This document shows, one piece after another, positions 32,150 to 44,550 of a stretch of 64,000 bases of DNA; the first letter of the stretch is position 1, and every line of letters begins with the position of its first letter. The notes beneath the pieces are model-generated. The model was not told the origin of the DNA. It ran no database searches and saw only the letters and a program-made list of their open reading frames with translations. The DNA comes from Taudactylus pleione (taxonomy: Eukaryota > Chordata > Amphibia > Anura > Myobatrachidae): contig JAUIMM010000519.1 of assembly GCA_031769625.1 (NCBI GenBank), forward strand, positions 491,501 to 555,500, read 5' to 3'. The position numbers and the translations under genes were made by a program.

Positions 32150-32640
32150 GTGTAGTAGGTATTACCGCCGGCCGCCCGACAGCGGCAGCCCGACAAGTGT
32201 GAAGATCCCGATCGTCCCTAAGGTAAGTATCGCTAACCTACTTCCCCCCCTAACCCTCCCTTAGGGGTGCCTAACCCTAACGTCCCCCCCAAATGCCTAA
32301 CCCTAATCCCCCTTCAATGTGCCTAAACCTAACCCCTGCTTCGCCGCAGCCTAAACCTAAGTCCCACGGGGGTGCCTAACCCTAACCCCCCCTTCCCCTA
32401 GCCTAAACCTAACCCTCTCGGGGGTGCTTAACCCTAAGTCCCCCCGGGAGCCCTAAACCTAACTCTCTCCCCCCGTGCCCGGCGCCCGGTTTGGTATGCC
32501 GGGCGTCGGTCTTCCGGCGTATGGTTAATGACAGGCGTCAAGTTTTCGACGCCTGTCATTAGTACCACGCCGGGATTAGAGAGTCTGGAAGCCAGCAGTC
32601 GGCATTTAGACCGTCGACTTCCAGACTACATCCCAGAACA
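32150..32640 (+). repeat. TTAGGG-rich foldback repeat, copy 2
   Basis: CCTAACCCTAA or CCTAAACCTAA words at roughly 30-bp spacing fill 32240-32470, separated by C-runs. Two hairpins follow: ATGACAGGCGTC...GACGCCTGTCAT (32529-32560, perfect 12-bp arms) and AGTCTGGAAGCC...GACTTCCAGACT (about 32581-32626). Same part order as the copies at 1825 and 53205. Confidence 0.75.
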
Positions 32641-34250
32641 ATAGGTAGTGGATGCTTGCATGCAAAGAAATGTCTTCCAACTGGTTTGACAGGTTAACCT
32701 TTTAATATACCTGAAGAAATTGATTTTTTTTTTTTTGCATTCAATCACAGACAAAACAGAAGTCTGGAAAGGGTTTTTTCACATTTTCCAGTGACCTCCA
32801 ATTAACAAGTACTATGGGGACCCAACCGACCCATAATATGAAAGATGTGAACATTCTCTTTTTAAAATGAGTGCCCCTGCATTTCATGGATGCCAGATTG
32901 GAGGGGAAGATCTTCCCTTTCCCTGAACTCCAGGATTTTTCTGTAGTGTAAGAGGTTTTGCCTGGTGATCACTCTTAACACGAGACAATAATCTCTTTCA
33001 AACAAGGGTGTCCACAAATCTCTAGGTGCCAAGGTTAGGGAGATAGAGGGACTTAAAGTCCCTCCCCGATCTCTGGCAATATATTGTTTTAAAAAAAAAA
33101 TTATGTCACTGCTCTGAAAACGCCCCCCGAGGCTCTGGTCCCCCACACCAGTGATTAGTGCTGGTGGGGAGAAGGTAAGTTAGTAAGTTATGGGGGGGGC
33201 ACTTTGCTGCAGATGACCAATGGGACTAGTAGTCCACAGCTTTAAGGTATATGCAGATGACGAGCCCCACTCGTCCTACTCAGCGAAGGGGTTAATTGTT
33301 TCAGATGAACCAAACTATTGCAAAAACAGATATTTGCTGATAAGTTTCTTGTAATCGAGGATTACAAGGAGCAGAATGTATTTGTTGGAATCAACTTGTT
33401 GAGTATTCTTCTAGATTGTATGATTTGTCTAACAAAACAATAGCACCTACTTTATCAAATCAGCTGGAGAGATTGCAAATGAAGTCATTCAGCCTAGGAG
33501 ACATTGTTATGTGATCGTAAAGGATGAAAGTAACTAAGAGCAGATGTTGCTTGGCTGACAACTGTTTGAAATATTTTAATAGTGTTTAGGTATGTGGAGG
33601 ACTTCAGGTTGTCTTTTCGGTTTAAAAAGATCAGGTTTAAAGGACAACTGAGGATACTGTTTGTAATAGTCATTTAGCACCCTTTGGCCTTTATAATTGC
33701 TGATTAAAATGCCTTTAATGAGCACCTTTACTTCAATATGAATGGTGGTAAAATAACTTTAATGGGTATTTAATGGGTATTGTGGTTTTGGCATTTATCT
33801 GATCTGCCACCCATCCTCATTTGGTCACTTGAATGAGAGAGTTTAATAACTCAAGCCTTTGAGACCCATTGTGGACTGTAAATCCAAAGGATACAATTAC
33901 TGGTTGCTATAGCAGTAAACAACACATTCAGTAGACAGTTTGTACAGTATCTCTACTGCGGTGCTTCATTCTAGAGAGATACATGGGAACGGCTAACTAT
34001 TACAGCACAGTTAACATGGCCATAGGTCAAACATTCATGTTTCCTGTTTTCATATAGTTAGGTTGAACTCACTCAAGAGGATAAGCAACAAGTTTCCTGT
34101 TGCCGGGACTGAATGATTTACATGCACAATTAATTGGTTCTCAGTCATATTATTACTGAAGTTTACTTACTTCGTCCAACACTATTAAGTGACAATAGCA
34201 CATTGTGTTGGCTGCAACACAAAATAGTTATTCAGTAGTCATTGAAATAT
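32641..34250. other. No gene seen
   Basis: AT-rich, mostly unique-looking sequence. I see no exon-like ORF, element ends or tandem array. Confidence 0.5.
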
Positions 34251-34251
34251 G

Positions 34252-34437
34252 GAGACATGGGCCAAATGTAATAGGGTGAGAGTTTAGAAAATGTGACAAT
34301 TTAGCAGCAAACTCTCACGATTTAAACTCTCATTCAGATATTTTCCCATTTTCAAGATAAAACTTGACCAATGTGAGAGTTTACTGCTAAAGTCTCACAT
34401 TTTCTAAACTCTCACCCTATTACATTTGGCCCATGTT
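34252..34437. mobile_element. Foldback MITE with ~42-bp inverted ends
   Basis: ATGGGCCAAATGTAATAGGG at the left is repeated in inverted form at the right, and pairing continues through GTGAGAGTTTAGAAAATGTGA, giving arms of more than 40 bp around an approximately 95-bp middle. An inner second inverted pair (TTAGCAGCAAACTCTCAC / GTGAGAGTTTACTGCTAA) is also present. The ends are palindromic enough that the target duplication is ambiguous. Confidence 0.75.
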
Positions 34438-34530
34438 ATATTATTATTATTATTATTTTACTTATATAGCGCCAACATCTTCCGCTGTGCTTTACAATTA
34501 GGGGCAGGAGGGCCTTGCTTGAAAACTTAC
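34438..34530 (-). mobile_element. SINE/LINE tail fragment
   Basis: (ATT)n followed by TATATAGCGCCAACATCTTC and GCTGTGCTTTACAATTAGGGG is the reverse complement of the GCGCTATATAA-(ATA)n tail seen on the SINE ending at 11788. Confidence 0.5.
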
Positions 34531-34583
34531 AATCTATAGGGAAAAAGGCATTGATACACAAGTATAAGTGCTCAGATAGATGT

Positions 34584-35377
34584 TGTCACCCTCTGGACAT
34601 CTAAAACTATCTTTTTACCTTTGCTGATCGCAGCATCCAATCCCTGGGGATCCACCCCTATAAATTCCATTTCCTGAGTGGCCCACATTGCCAGTACAAT
34701 GTCGCTTCTGCTGAAGTTACAGCTCTGTGCTGAGCTCCCAGGTACTCTGTATCTGAATGGTTCCAGTCCGTGCTATTCCAGTTCCAACTCTGGTTCATGC
34801 AAGTCTCCTATTCCATCAGTACTCCACTCTGGTTTTCCACTGAGGCTTGTTCCTACCTTCCTCCATCGATGCCAGCCGATATCTCCAACCATTGGTCCCA
34901 GCCGGTATTCTCAAACAGCGGTCTCATCCAATATCTCTAAACATCGGTCCCATTTGATATCTCCAAACATCGTTTCCAATCTAGTTCTACTCATCAGTTC
35001 TGCATCATCGGTTCCAATCAAATTCGAAACATCATTCTGCATCATCGGTTCTATCCAATTCTACTCATCAGTTCTGCATCATCGGTTCCAATCCAATTCA
35101 GCATCATCAGTTGTAATTCAACTCATCATCAGTTCTACATCATCAGTCCCAGTCTGATATCATCATCTACAGTACTCATTCCAATTTCCTGTATAATAAA
35201 GTCATTCTATATCTGTCCTCGCCTTCGGGCCCACCAGCCACAGCAATTCCTCAGCTTCCTCTCTCTCAACACATGAGGAAGAGCTGGCTCAACCCATCCA
35301 GATTCATACACACCTCTTCAGTCTCCACTTCAGCCTCCCATGCCTGTTCCAGCCAACCTCAACCCTCAGGTGTGACA
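34584..35377 (+). mobile_element. Solo LTR, 794 bp, TSD GATGT
   Basis: Begins TGTCACCCTC and ends GGTGTGACA, short inverted TG...CA ends. The exact 5-bp repeat GATGT lies at 34579-34583 and 35378-35382. A TATA-like CTATAAATT lies near 34660 and AATAAA near 35195, so transcription would run on the plus strand. The middle has imperfect tandem units of CATCAGTTCTGCATCATCGG that create the long open frame at 34678-35157. No internal gag-pol remains. The retrotransposon class is not determinable. Confidence 0.75.
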
Positions 35378-35382
35378 GATGT

Positions 35383-36390
35383 TCAACTGCACTCTAGGAA
35401 ATCTGAGATCAGAACTTATAAATGTAGATAATATTTACAGTGAAACTTCTCTGTGACTGTATACACAAGTGGGGTACTTTACTATGTATTAACAATCCAA
35501 AAAGGGAAGGAAATGTCAGAGGCATAAACAGCTGAAAGGAGAAGGTCAATCTGTTCAGCCATATTTTGTGACATCTAACACCAGAATGTTTACATTATGG
35601 ATTTTAGTTTATTTTTATGTGGACTAGCCATACCACACCCAGCAGACAATCTAGACTAATATAGCATATTTCATACCATGTGTATTTGCACCACTCAGGT
35701 AGAATTTACCCTCACTTACATGCAGGCCTGGTGACAGAGGGGTACTAAGGGGACAATGTACCATGCCCCAAGCACCCAGGGGGCCCCAGCACACTGCAAC
35801 CTAGCATTCAGCAGACATACTGTAATACCTGCCATAATGGGGATACGCTACCAGAACCCCTCAGGCAAGCAAGAACAATGGGTAGGCGCTGGTGGAGAGA
35901 GTCTAGGGTTGGATGCGAGGAGTGCGGCCACAAGTGAAGGAAGAGAAGGGTGGGATGCAGTAGGTTGCAGAGAAGTGGATTCTGGTGTTTGCCCCATCCA
36001 CACAGCCCACCCTCCACAGCAAGAGAAGAGCAGACCACAGGCAGACCAAAGCTCTCTGATGACAATGTATGATAGGTCACAGAGTAGCCACGATGGGAGT
36101 GAGCATGAACTGTAATCACACTGTGATATGGTTAGGTAACAGATTTTGGAGAGCTGCCTGGCTGTACAATGGAAGAGAGAAGGATGCAAAGCTGACATTT
36201 GATTTTATGTAGGGGATACCATATGAATAAATGTAGATTGTTACTACTTGCTGCATGGAGCTGGGACAAGTACAGTACTATCGTTTAAACATGGTCATAA
36301 CAGAGCTAAATACAAGGCACTCTTTAAAGAAAACAGTAAGTTTATTTAAAAAGTATATGTAAGACCAAAACCAATGTCTACAGGTGCAGT
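35383..36390. other. No gene seen
   Basis: Overlapping open frames on both strands at 35756-36198 have no recognisable domain and lie in a GC-richer patch; I do not treat them as genes. CCTGGTGACAGAGGGG near 35730 hints at a decayed hAT-type end. Confidence 0.5.
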
Positions 36391-37437
36391 GCGACATATA
36401 TTGTGAATTGGGGCACTGTGTGGCATATAACATGACCTGGAAGCACAGTGTGGTATATACAGTAATGTGAACTGGGGGCATAGTGTGGTATATACTGTAA
36501 ATTGCGGGCACTGTGTGGCATATAACATGAACTGGGAGCACAATGTGGTATATACAGTAATTTGAACTGGGGCATAGTATGGAATATATTGTAAATCGGG
36601 GGCAAAGTGTTGCATATAATGTAAATTACGGGCACATTGTGGCATACATGGTGAATTGGGGTGCACAGTGTGACATACAATGTGTTTGAAGTACAGTATG
36701 GAATACTGTGTGATTTGGGGCACAGTATGGAATACTGTGTGAATTGGGGCACAGTGTGGCATATAATGTGATTTGGGACATAGTATGGAATACTGTGTAA
36801 ATTGGGGCACAGTGTGGCATACAATGTGATTTGGGGCATGGTGTGGAATATAATTGTGGCACAGTGTGGCATATAATGTGATTTGGGGGCATGGTGTGGA
36901 ATATAGTGTGAATTGGGGGCACAGTGTGGCATATAGTGTGATTTGGGGCACAGTATGGAATACTGTGCAAATTGGGGGCACTGTGGCATATAAGGTGATT
37001 TGGGGTATGGTGTGGAATATAATGTGAATTGGGGCACAGTGTGGCATATAATGTGATTTAGGGGCACAGTGTGTAATATAGTATGAATTGGGGGCACAGT
37101 GTGGTATATAATGTGATTTGGGGCACAGTATGGAATACTGTGTGAATTGGGGGCACAGTGTGTAATATAATGTGATTTGGGGCACAGTGTGGCATATAAT
37201 GTGATTTAGGGGCACAGTGTATAATATAGTATGAATTGGGGGCACAGTGTGGTATATAATGTGATTTGGGGCACAGTATGGTATACTGTGTGAATTGGGG
37301 GCACAGTGTGTAATATAATGTGATTTGGGGCACAGTGTGGCATATAATGTGATTTAGGGGCACAGTGTGTAATATAGTATGAATTGGGGGCACAGTGTGG
37401 CATATAATGTGATTTGGAGCACAGTATGGAATACTGG

Positions 37438-37516
37438 CCCTGATTCAGAGCTGGACGCTCTGACAGAGTGCTCGCTCTGAATCAGGGCCGTCCTTCTTCA
37501 TTTTTAGAGCGGCCTC
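37438..37516. mobile_element. Fragment of the hairpin-string element
   Basis: CCTGATTCAGAGC...GCTCTGAATCAGGG, then CCGTCCTTCTTCATTTTTAG and AGCGGCCTCCTGG, exactly as at 38043-38123, after which it rejoins the minisatellite. It was probably copied along with the satellite block and internally deleted. Confidence 0.6.
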
Positions 37517-38039
37517 CTGGGGGCACAGTGTGGCATATAATGTGATTTGGGGCACAGTATGGAATACTGTGCAAATTGGGGGCACTGTGGCATATAAGGT
37601 GATTTGGGGTATGGTGTGGAATATAATGTGAATTGGGGCACAGTGTGGCATATAATGTGATTTAGGGGCACAGTGTGTAATATAGTATGACTTGGGGGCA
37701 CAGTGTGGCATATAATGTGATTTGGGGCACAGTATGGAATACTGTGTGAATTGGGGGCACAGTGTGTAATATAATGTGATTTGGGGCACAGTGTGGCATA
37801 TAATGTGATTTAGGGGCACAGTGTGTAATATAGTATGAATTGGGGGCACAGTGTGGTATATAATGTGATTTGGGGCACAGTATGGTATACTGTGTGAACT
37901 GGGGGCACAGTGTGTAATATAATGTGATTTGGGGCACAGTGTGGCATATAATGTGATTTAGGGGCACAGTGTGTAATATAGTATGAATTGGGGGCACAGT
38001 GTGGCATATAATGTGAGTTGGAGCACAGTATGGAATACT

Positions 38040-38577
38040 GGCACTGATTCAGAGCTGGACGCTCTGACAGACCGCTCGCTCTGAATCAGGGCCGTCCTTC
38101 TTCATTTTTAGAGCGGCCTCCTGGCCGCTCGCATAGCTGTGTGTAACCACCCACAGCTATAGCGAGTGGCCAGGAAGATGGTCGTGATGGTCAAGACCAT
38201 CGCGACCATCAGGCTTGCGACAAGACCCTTGTGATAGGGTTTCATTGCCGCAAGCCCTGGAGTGCTTTTGGCTCTATCAGAGCCGAGAGCACTCCCACTG
38301 ACATCACTTGTGATGTCAGTGGGGCCGGCCCCAGACGGTAGGCGTTCCCATGGGAACGCCTCCGTCTGGGCAGCCACGCCCACCAAAGGGGGCGTGCTGT
38401 CACTCAACATCGACAGCATGCCCCCTTTGTAGCGAGACCCGGAGCGATGGCTTGCCCGTCGCTATCCGGGTCTCGCGCATGCGCACGACGGAGCCGCCTC
38501 CATCGTGCACATGCGCACTGGCCCAACATCGACCTGCTTGCGAGCGCTCAGCGCTCGTGAGCGGGTCTGAATTAGGC
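38040..38577. mobile_element. Multi-hairpin foldback element
   Basis: Harbinger-like ends (CTGATTCAGAGC at the left, TCTGAATTAGGCC at the right) with TACTG on both sides. Inside, nine stem-loops follow one another with almost no spacer, approximately: 38123-38171, 38178-38210, 38212-38256, 38258-38294, 38294-38323 (arms CCCACTGACATCAC perfect), 38330-38369, 38387-38430, 38433-38477 and 38476-38516. There is no gene. The relative at 56826-57108 keeps several of the same hairpins. Confidence 0.7.
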
Positions 38578-38760
38578 CTACTGTGTGAATTGGGGCACAT
38601 TGTGGCATATAATGTGATTTAGGGCCCGGGGTGGAATATAATGTGAATTGGGGCACAGTGTGGCATATAATGTGATTTTGGGGCACGGTGTGGAATATAG
38701 TGTGAATTGGGGGCACAGTGTGGCATATAATGTGATTTGGGGCACATTATTGTCTAAATC

Positions 38761-39971
38761 AAATAACTGGTTATGATCATCGTGCAAATTATTATCTGAC
38801 GATCTGGTCGTCGATGGTCTGTTGAAGAGTGAGTTGGATGATGCTCTGCTTCAGCTCAGTCTGATTGCAGCACAAATGTGTATTTGTGTCTGGAATAAAT
38901 TAATTAAAATGTACACAGAGACTAGTATGCTCAAAGAAGTGGTCTAAATGTAAAGTTACGAATTACTGTCATGGACCTGCAAATCATTAGCAGTTGTATA
39001 TCTATTGTTCAATGCTGTTTTGGTCCATAGACATGAACATCTACATTTTAATTACTTGACCAGACTATGTGGCACCTACAAGCAGCTGTGATTCTCGATG
39101 CCGACGTTGGGATTCTGACCACCAGGTTTCCGAGCGCCGGCATCCCGTACCCAAACCGTTCTGTCTTCTGGGAGTGTCATGGAAGTGTGATGAGTGTGTA
39201 GCTTGAGTTCCATGCTATCCTGAGTCATGCTATGGAGAAGAGAAGCCGTTTCTTTTGTATGGGGTTGGTGCATATGCTGATACTAATGATAATGGTTTCA
39301 GCTGTGGGCAGAAAATCAGTGGGTGGAACAGCTTCCTGCTTGAATCCGCACATGTCCTCGCATTAGCCCTATGGAAACTGGTGTTAGCATTAGATAATAA
39401 ATCAGGCTTCCGCAACATCACGCAAACATGGCCACATTGCTCCTGACTCAGTCCCTGTAAGTGTTCCTGTGTCTGTACACTTACATTATTATATTGTCTT
39501 ATATTCGGTGTTATAATGTGTTATAGTACTCGCACACCACGTATCTACTGGGGAGAGATGGAGGGGCCCAAGATTCCTGTTGCCGGTCCTGCTTCCTGCA
39601 AAGAATTAGCAAACTCCATTATATTAATAATATGATTGTTTTGGGTAGGGGGACCAGACAAATGATTAATCAGATCTGGGACCTGTGGATCTCAACTGAT
39701 ATGCTCTTTGTTGATATGGATTGCAATATTTGTTCACTGATTCCTTTTTCCTCCCAAAAGCAGGTTAAATAGCGCCTCTGACCAATACTGTAATTAAATA
39801 AATATCTAAAGGATACATAATTTAAAAAATATCTAAAGGATACATATAAATGCTACATAAATTGTATAGTGTAAGGCATTTGAGGAGAAGGGTTACCCAG
39901 CAACATTGATCTCTAAGCTAGAACTAAAGTTCAGACCTTAGATAGGGAATCCATTATTTCTGAATTATCTC
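38761..39971. other. No gene seen
   Basis: Short frames only. A GATGCCGACGTTGGGATTC / GCGCCGGCATCCCGTACC pair near 39098-39153 recalls the hairpin part of the TTAGGG-rich family. No other structure recognised. Confidence 0.45.
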
Positions 39972-39974
39972 ATA

Positions 39975-42712
39975 GGGCGGTATCTAATTAGCCCAGAACA
40001 ATATTCGGGCGCTAATGGATCCCCAGGCCTAAGGGACGTGCAGTCAGGGTAGGCAAAGCCTCCCGTCATACTCCTGATAGTTGTTAGAAAAATTATTAGA
40101 ATATATTTAGAACTTATAAACATCTTCTTTGTTTATTGTAATCAGTTTTATAGTTAACACTCACCAGCTTTGTGGAGCTCCCTGGGACTGCATGGAGACG
40201 AGAGCTGAAGCAGTAACAGCTCAGCCTTGCTTCTGTGTGCGAGGTGGTGCGGTGCAGTGCCTGCTGCCGTACAGGTGTACGTCTGTTCCTTACCTTGCGT
40301 CGCACCCTCTCACCTTCAGGCCGTGTGTTGAACGGACGGTCCTGGAACCCCCGAATAGAACACGGACATGATGACCTAGGAGGAAAGAGACGATGTGTGT
40401 ACCATCCATCCTCACGTCGACCGACACGCCCTACCGAACCGAGGGATAAATTCAGGTTTTAAGTGAAGACCATCATTGGCACTTTTGGCCTCAGATCCGG
40501 AATTTTCAGCTATCGGCACTCATGCACCAGGTGAAGATCCATCCTTGCACCGGGTTGCAAGGTTCACCGTCCGCCCAGAAAGAAGGAAGGAAGGATAGGT
40601 AGTGACAAACAAACAGGGAGAGACAGTACACACAGATATTTCTCACCGTGTCCACTCGTGCTCTTCGTCCGCTCACTCGCCTACAGGTCCCTGTAAGGAG
40701 ATACACAACACAGCCGTGCAGGGCCTAAACCTATGTCACGCAACTACACATACTAAAACGACTTAGCCCTCAGCCTACAGTGTGTGTAGTTCGATATGTA
40801 TAACAATAACTAAACTTTTGCCCTGCACGGAACACCAATCACAGACTCTAAGTACACAAGAGCAAAACACGTTGCTGTCTCTTTAAATGTCTGCTACCTA
40901 CCTATCCAGAGCTGGCCAGCTCCTCTTCTCAGTGACTGGGGAAAACACTACCTCATTGGTGGGAGCCGGACAGCTCTCCACCACTGCTCACACCTCTAAT
41001 CATCTATGCGGGGCTACCTTTCTATATGAGCGGCACACCTAATGGGCTCAGGGCCCTGGGCCTAATGCCCAGGGTCATACCAGCGGCTCAGGGCCCTGGG
41101 CCTAATGCCCAGGGTCTTACCAGCGCTCAGGAGTTTAAGCCTGCCTAATGATGGGCTCTGGTAGTGGCCTGGGCCTAATGCCCAGACCACCTTATAGTTT
41201 GGGTGGCTTAGGCCAGCTGCCCGCCTACTTTTTCCTTATAGTGACCTGGGCCTAGTTCCCAAGTCACTCACCTCTAATTAAGGGCCAATCCTTTCATTGG
41301 GCTTAATGCCCGCTATTGTGCCCGGGCCTTGTGCCCGCCTATTTATCCACAGGCCTAGTGCCCAACAATGCCCAACAGGCCTAGTGCCCGACAAACCTGG
41401 TGGTCTAGGGAGGGGGGTATAAGGTAGGCCTCACATTGGAAGAGGCTGCGGGGGGGGGAACTTCGTGAAGCTCTTTTACTTCCCTCCCGCGCAGTCCTCT
41501 CTGGTCCTCAGACGCATTCTTTGGCCGCTGGCCCGTCCTGGCCAGTGGTGCCGCCTCTTCTTTTCTTCTTCCAGTCGGCACCGCCTGTCTTCTCTCTTGA
41601 CAGCAGCGTCTTCTGGCCTCTTCCGCGGCCGCTGCCCCTGCCTATTGGCTGCTGGCCCACGAGCCAGGTTTGGCTCGCGGCCAGAGCCAAACACCCGCCG
41701 CTGTAACCAGGCTGCCGGGTGGCAGGCTACAATAAGCCCGCACCCGGAGCCAAATACAGAGTGCCGCGCCCGACGCTTGACCGGCACTGGGAACAGATAC
41801 TCTGTCCCAGCACCGGCTACCTGCTGCCGCTTCTTTGCTGAGCCTGCGCCCGGAGCCAAGCTTCTCCCGATGCCGCTGTACCGCCGGCACTGATGAAAGG
41901 GACCAGGCGGTCCCTTCACCAGGTGCCCGCGGCGTCTGCACCAACGCTGGGGACATTAGTGTCCCAGCTCCGGCAACGGATGTATCCCGCAGAGGACACA
42001 TCCCCTCTGCCTGCCCCTGCAGCTCTGCTGATGCTGGGATCAAACACTTGATCCCAGGACAGCCTTCCACATCTGTATAGTCAGACACTGCTTGCAGAGC
42101 TGGGGGCATGGCCACAGCACGAGCAGTAAGCTGCACAGAAAGAGAGCTAAAAGAGGCATGCCTCTGAATATGGAGGGCATGTCTTAAGCACTGATGGACA
42201 ACTTGGATGTGTCATGTGACCAGTACGTGCATTGCAGTGTTTAGAGATTGGAGCTCAGTCAGCAGAAGCAAGACAGTGATGCAGGTAGGAGAATCAATGA
42301 ACACTGAAACCTAGTATAGCAAGGGGAGAGTTACATTGAGTAGGGGGTGAGACAGGCTCCCAGCACTCAGACCCGTGTGTGCCTCCCCAGCCATTGTCCT
42401 CACTGTATGTCACTATGCAATTAGCCTCAAAGTCCTGCCCGATACCAGCACTTATTGGGATTTTTTTTCGGGACCTGATGTCCCGAAATAAATCCCTGAA
42501 AAGTGCCATGTTTTCGCCAGCGCAATGGCGAAAACATATAGGTCCGTGAATTTATCATGCACCTTATGTGTTTTCGGGTGAATTATCCTATTTGTTCATC
42601 CGAAACAAATAGGATAGGGTGAAAACAAAAATCGTCGAAAAACAGGGATTATCGGCAAAAAATTCCACTCTTTCACCCCCAATAATATATCGAGGCTAAT
42701 TGGATACCACCC
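39975..42712. mobile_element. Element with 3-bp TSD enclosing GC-rich sequence
   Basis: Left end GGGCGGTATCTAATTAGCC (39975) and right end GGCTAATTGGATACCACCC (ending 42712) are an inverted repeat with two mismatches. ATA flanks both sides (39972-39974 and 42713-42715). The ends suggest another Harbinger-type family. Inside, 40150-42150 is GC-rich, with a 41-bp direct duplication at about 41044-41125 (GGGCCCTGGGCCTAATGCCC) and further GGCCTAGTGCCC words to 41400. Several overlapping ORFs (for example 41465-41893 plus and 41642-42136 minus) show no domain I recognise. It is probably a composite with other repeats inside. Confidence 0.6.
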
Positions 42713-42715
42713 ATA

Positions 42716-43621
42716 AAAAGAAAAATTAATAACTTTGATCCATCAGTGGTCTTTATATCTAAATATAATAACTCTGCAAATGATGTAACCAGAATTATAA
42801 AAGAGAATTATCCATTGTTATTATTAAATCCTCTTCTAAAAGAAAATTTTAAAACAAAACCTTTCATTATTTAAAAAAAAAAAAAAACCTACAGAATTAT
42901 CTGGCTCCCAGTGTTTTTACCTCTGGAGAATAACTGCAGATAAGATAGCTGCCACCTAAACCAGGGGAAAAATTTTGTTGCAACTGGGAAATTTTTTGTT
43001 GCAAACATACAAAATGTATAACCAGTTAATTTTTTGCAAAATAAGGCTAAAATATGTGTATATACTGCTACAAAATTCTCATAGATCAAGTTTCTGACCT
43101 ATATTTAAAGTTCTGCAACCCAAACCTCAGCCCCAGAAGCATATGTGCATGGGAGCATTTCAACGTTTAATTCAGGCTTGAGCCATTTATTGTCCATTCA
43201 CACAGTTCCTATAACCCCCAATGCAACATGTGACATTTTATTGCATAGTTTGGTAAGGAAAGAAAACACTTCAGGGTAGAACTGGCTGAAACATGGGAAA
43301 ACTATTGCCTAGATTTAACCAGTAAAACCAAGTGACCACTATGCGGTTTCCTATGTAAAATGTGTTTGTTATGACTGGAAACTTTTTGACATTTTAAGGC
43401 CAATAATCATTTCCCCAGTTCTGCACAAATGATTTACAGCATAGAGAATGCGATACTGGCACAAGACAATACAACCCCCAAGTGGCCATTAAGGGGAATG
43501 CAGCAGAAATTCCAGTTTAAAGTACTGTACACAGAGCCTGATTCAGAGGTGCATGCAAACGATTCTCAGCCTACTGAGATGCCCAAAGGCTGCAGTGCTA
43601 TTCTGTCGCAGTGTGTACTAA
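42716..43621. other. No gene seen; small MITE remnant
   Basis: AT-rich with short frames. GCCTGATTCAGAGGTGCATG at about 43536 is a broken Harbinger-type MITE end lying next to the intact element at 43622. Confidence 0.5.
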
Positions 43622-44546
43622 GGGCCTGATTCTGCAGCGATCACAAATGAAACTACGTATGCAGATTGAGCGATTGCTAGCCATTGTGCATGCATATAAG
43701 CCACACTGCCCGTGCGCTGTGATCGCACTGTGACTACGGACGCACAGAGGAATCTGTCGCAGAGTGAGTGACAGGCTGTGAGCGTTTGGGGGTGGTGGTG
43801 GGGGAGTGGTCGGATAAACGCAGGCCTGCCTATCCATTTGAACTGAGATTACATGCGCAGTTTGAGAGCCCACTAGCGTGCGTGGAGAAATGCAGTTTCT
43901 GTGTCTGGCCAGACTTGGTGTAAATGCTGGGTATCTGTGCGATGTGCGTCGATGGTAGTGCTGTTTACACAGAAGAGCGACATTGGATGGATGTGCGAAG
44001 CCAGCTGAGCTTTGGAAAGCAATACCATATTTTCGCTGCTGCATTCCGTGTGAATCCGTACCGAGGACCTGATTCAGTAATGATTGCTATTGCGAATACG
44101 TACCCAGTCGACCGATTGTTGCGTTCTGCGCATTCACAAAGACTCCAATGTGATCGGGACTGTGATCTACACAGACCCACCGCAGAGTGATGGACAGGAA
44201 ACGCCGTTTGGGGGCTGTGACGGGGGGGTGGTCGGGCATGTCAGTGCTTTTGAGCGCCGTTGCATGGGCGTGCATAAATTAGCCATTGCCATGGCATACG
44301 CAGCTTGAGCTCCCACTGTATGCAATGAAGTTAGCAATTTCTAAGTAAGGTCAGGGCTGCTGTAATTCTGCGTGAGGGATCGATGGTACCGATGGTTTAG
44401 CCATTTAGCTAAGTATTACGGATGTGCGTAAGGGGATGTGGGCATCCTTATGTTAGGCTGCGACGGCATTGCGATTGTAATCAGCATATTTTCTCAGTGG
44501 ATTATGGAGCTGTGATCGCAATATCGATCCTTACTGAATCAGGCCC
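43622..44546. mobile_element. Diverged Harbinger-type MITE, 925 bp, TSD TAA
   Basis: Starts GGGCCTGATTCTGCAGCGATC and ends GATCCTTACTGAATCAGGCCC, with TAA at 43619-43621 and 44547-44549. The interior contains two diverged copies of the GTGA-ACAGG...GTTTGGGGG...GGTGG...GTGGTCGG block that is also found in the other MITEs and in the Harbinger arms. A second internal CCTGATTCAGTAATGATTGC start lies at about 44069, so the element is itself partly duplicated. Confidence 0.75.
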
Positions 44547-44550
44547 TAAA

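Larger units (their letters stand above)
36391..38760. repeat. ~29-30 bp minisatellite with higher-order structure
   Basis: Units such as GGGGCACAGTGTGGCATATA plus ATGTGATTT alternate with GGAATACTGTGTGAATT variants, and groups of several units recur as larger blocks (37060-37430 resembles 37650-38030). The array is interrupted at 37438-37516 and 38040-38577 by hairpin-element sequence. Long minus-strand frames of CP-x-FTxYSILCPKSHYMPHCAP type are periodicity artefacts. Confidence 0.92.

Noticed and set aside
34678..35157. 159-codon ORF
   Set aside because: Lies within a TSD-flanked solo LTR and consists largely of its imperfect tandem repeat.
36346..37245. 299-codon minus-strand ORF as a gene
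   Set aside because: Made entirely of the 29-30 bp minisatellite (repeated CPKSHYMPHCAP); other frames are open in the same way.
41465..42136. Host gene in the GC-rich region (ORFs on both strands)
   Set aside because: Overlapping frames of similar length on both strands, no domain recognised, no splice-consistent partner exons, and position inside a TSD-flanked element.
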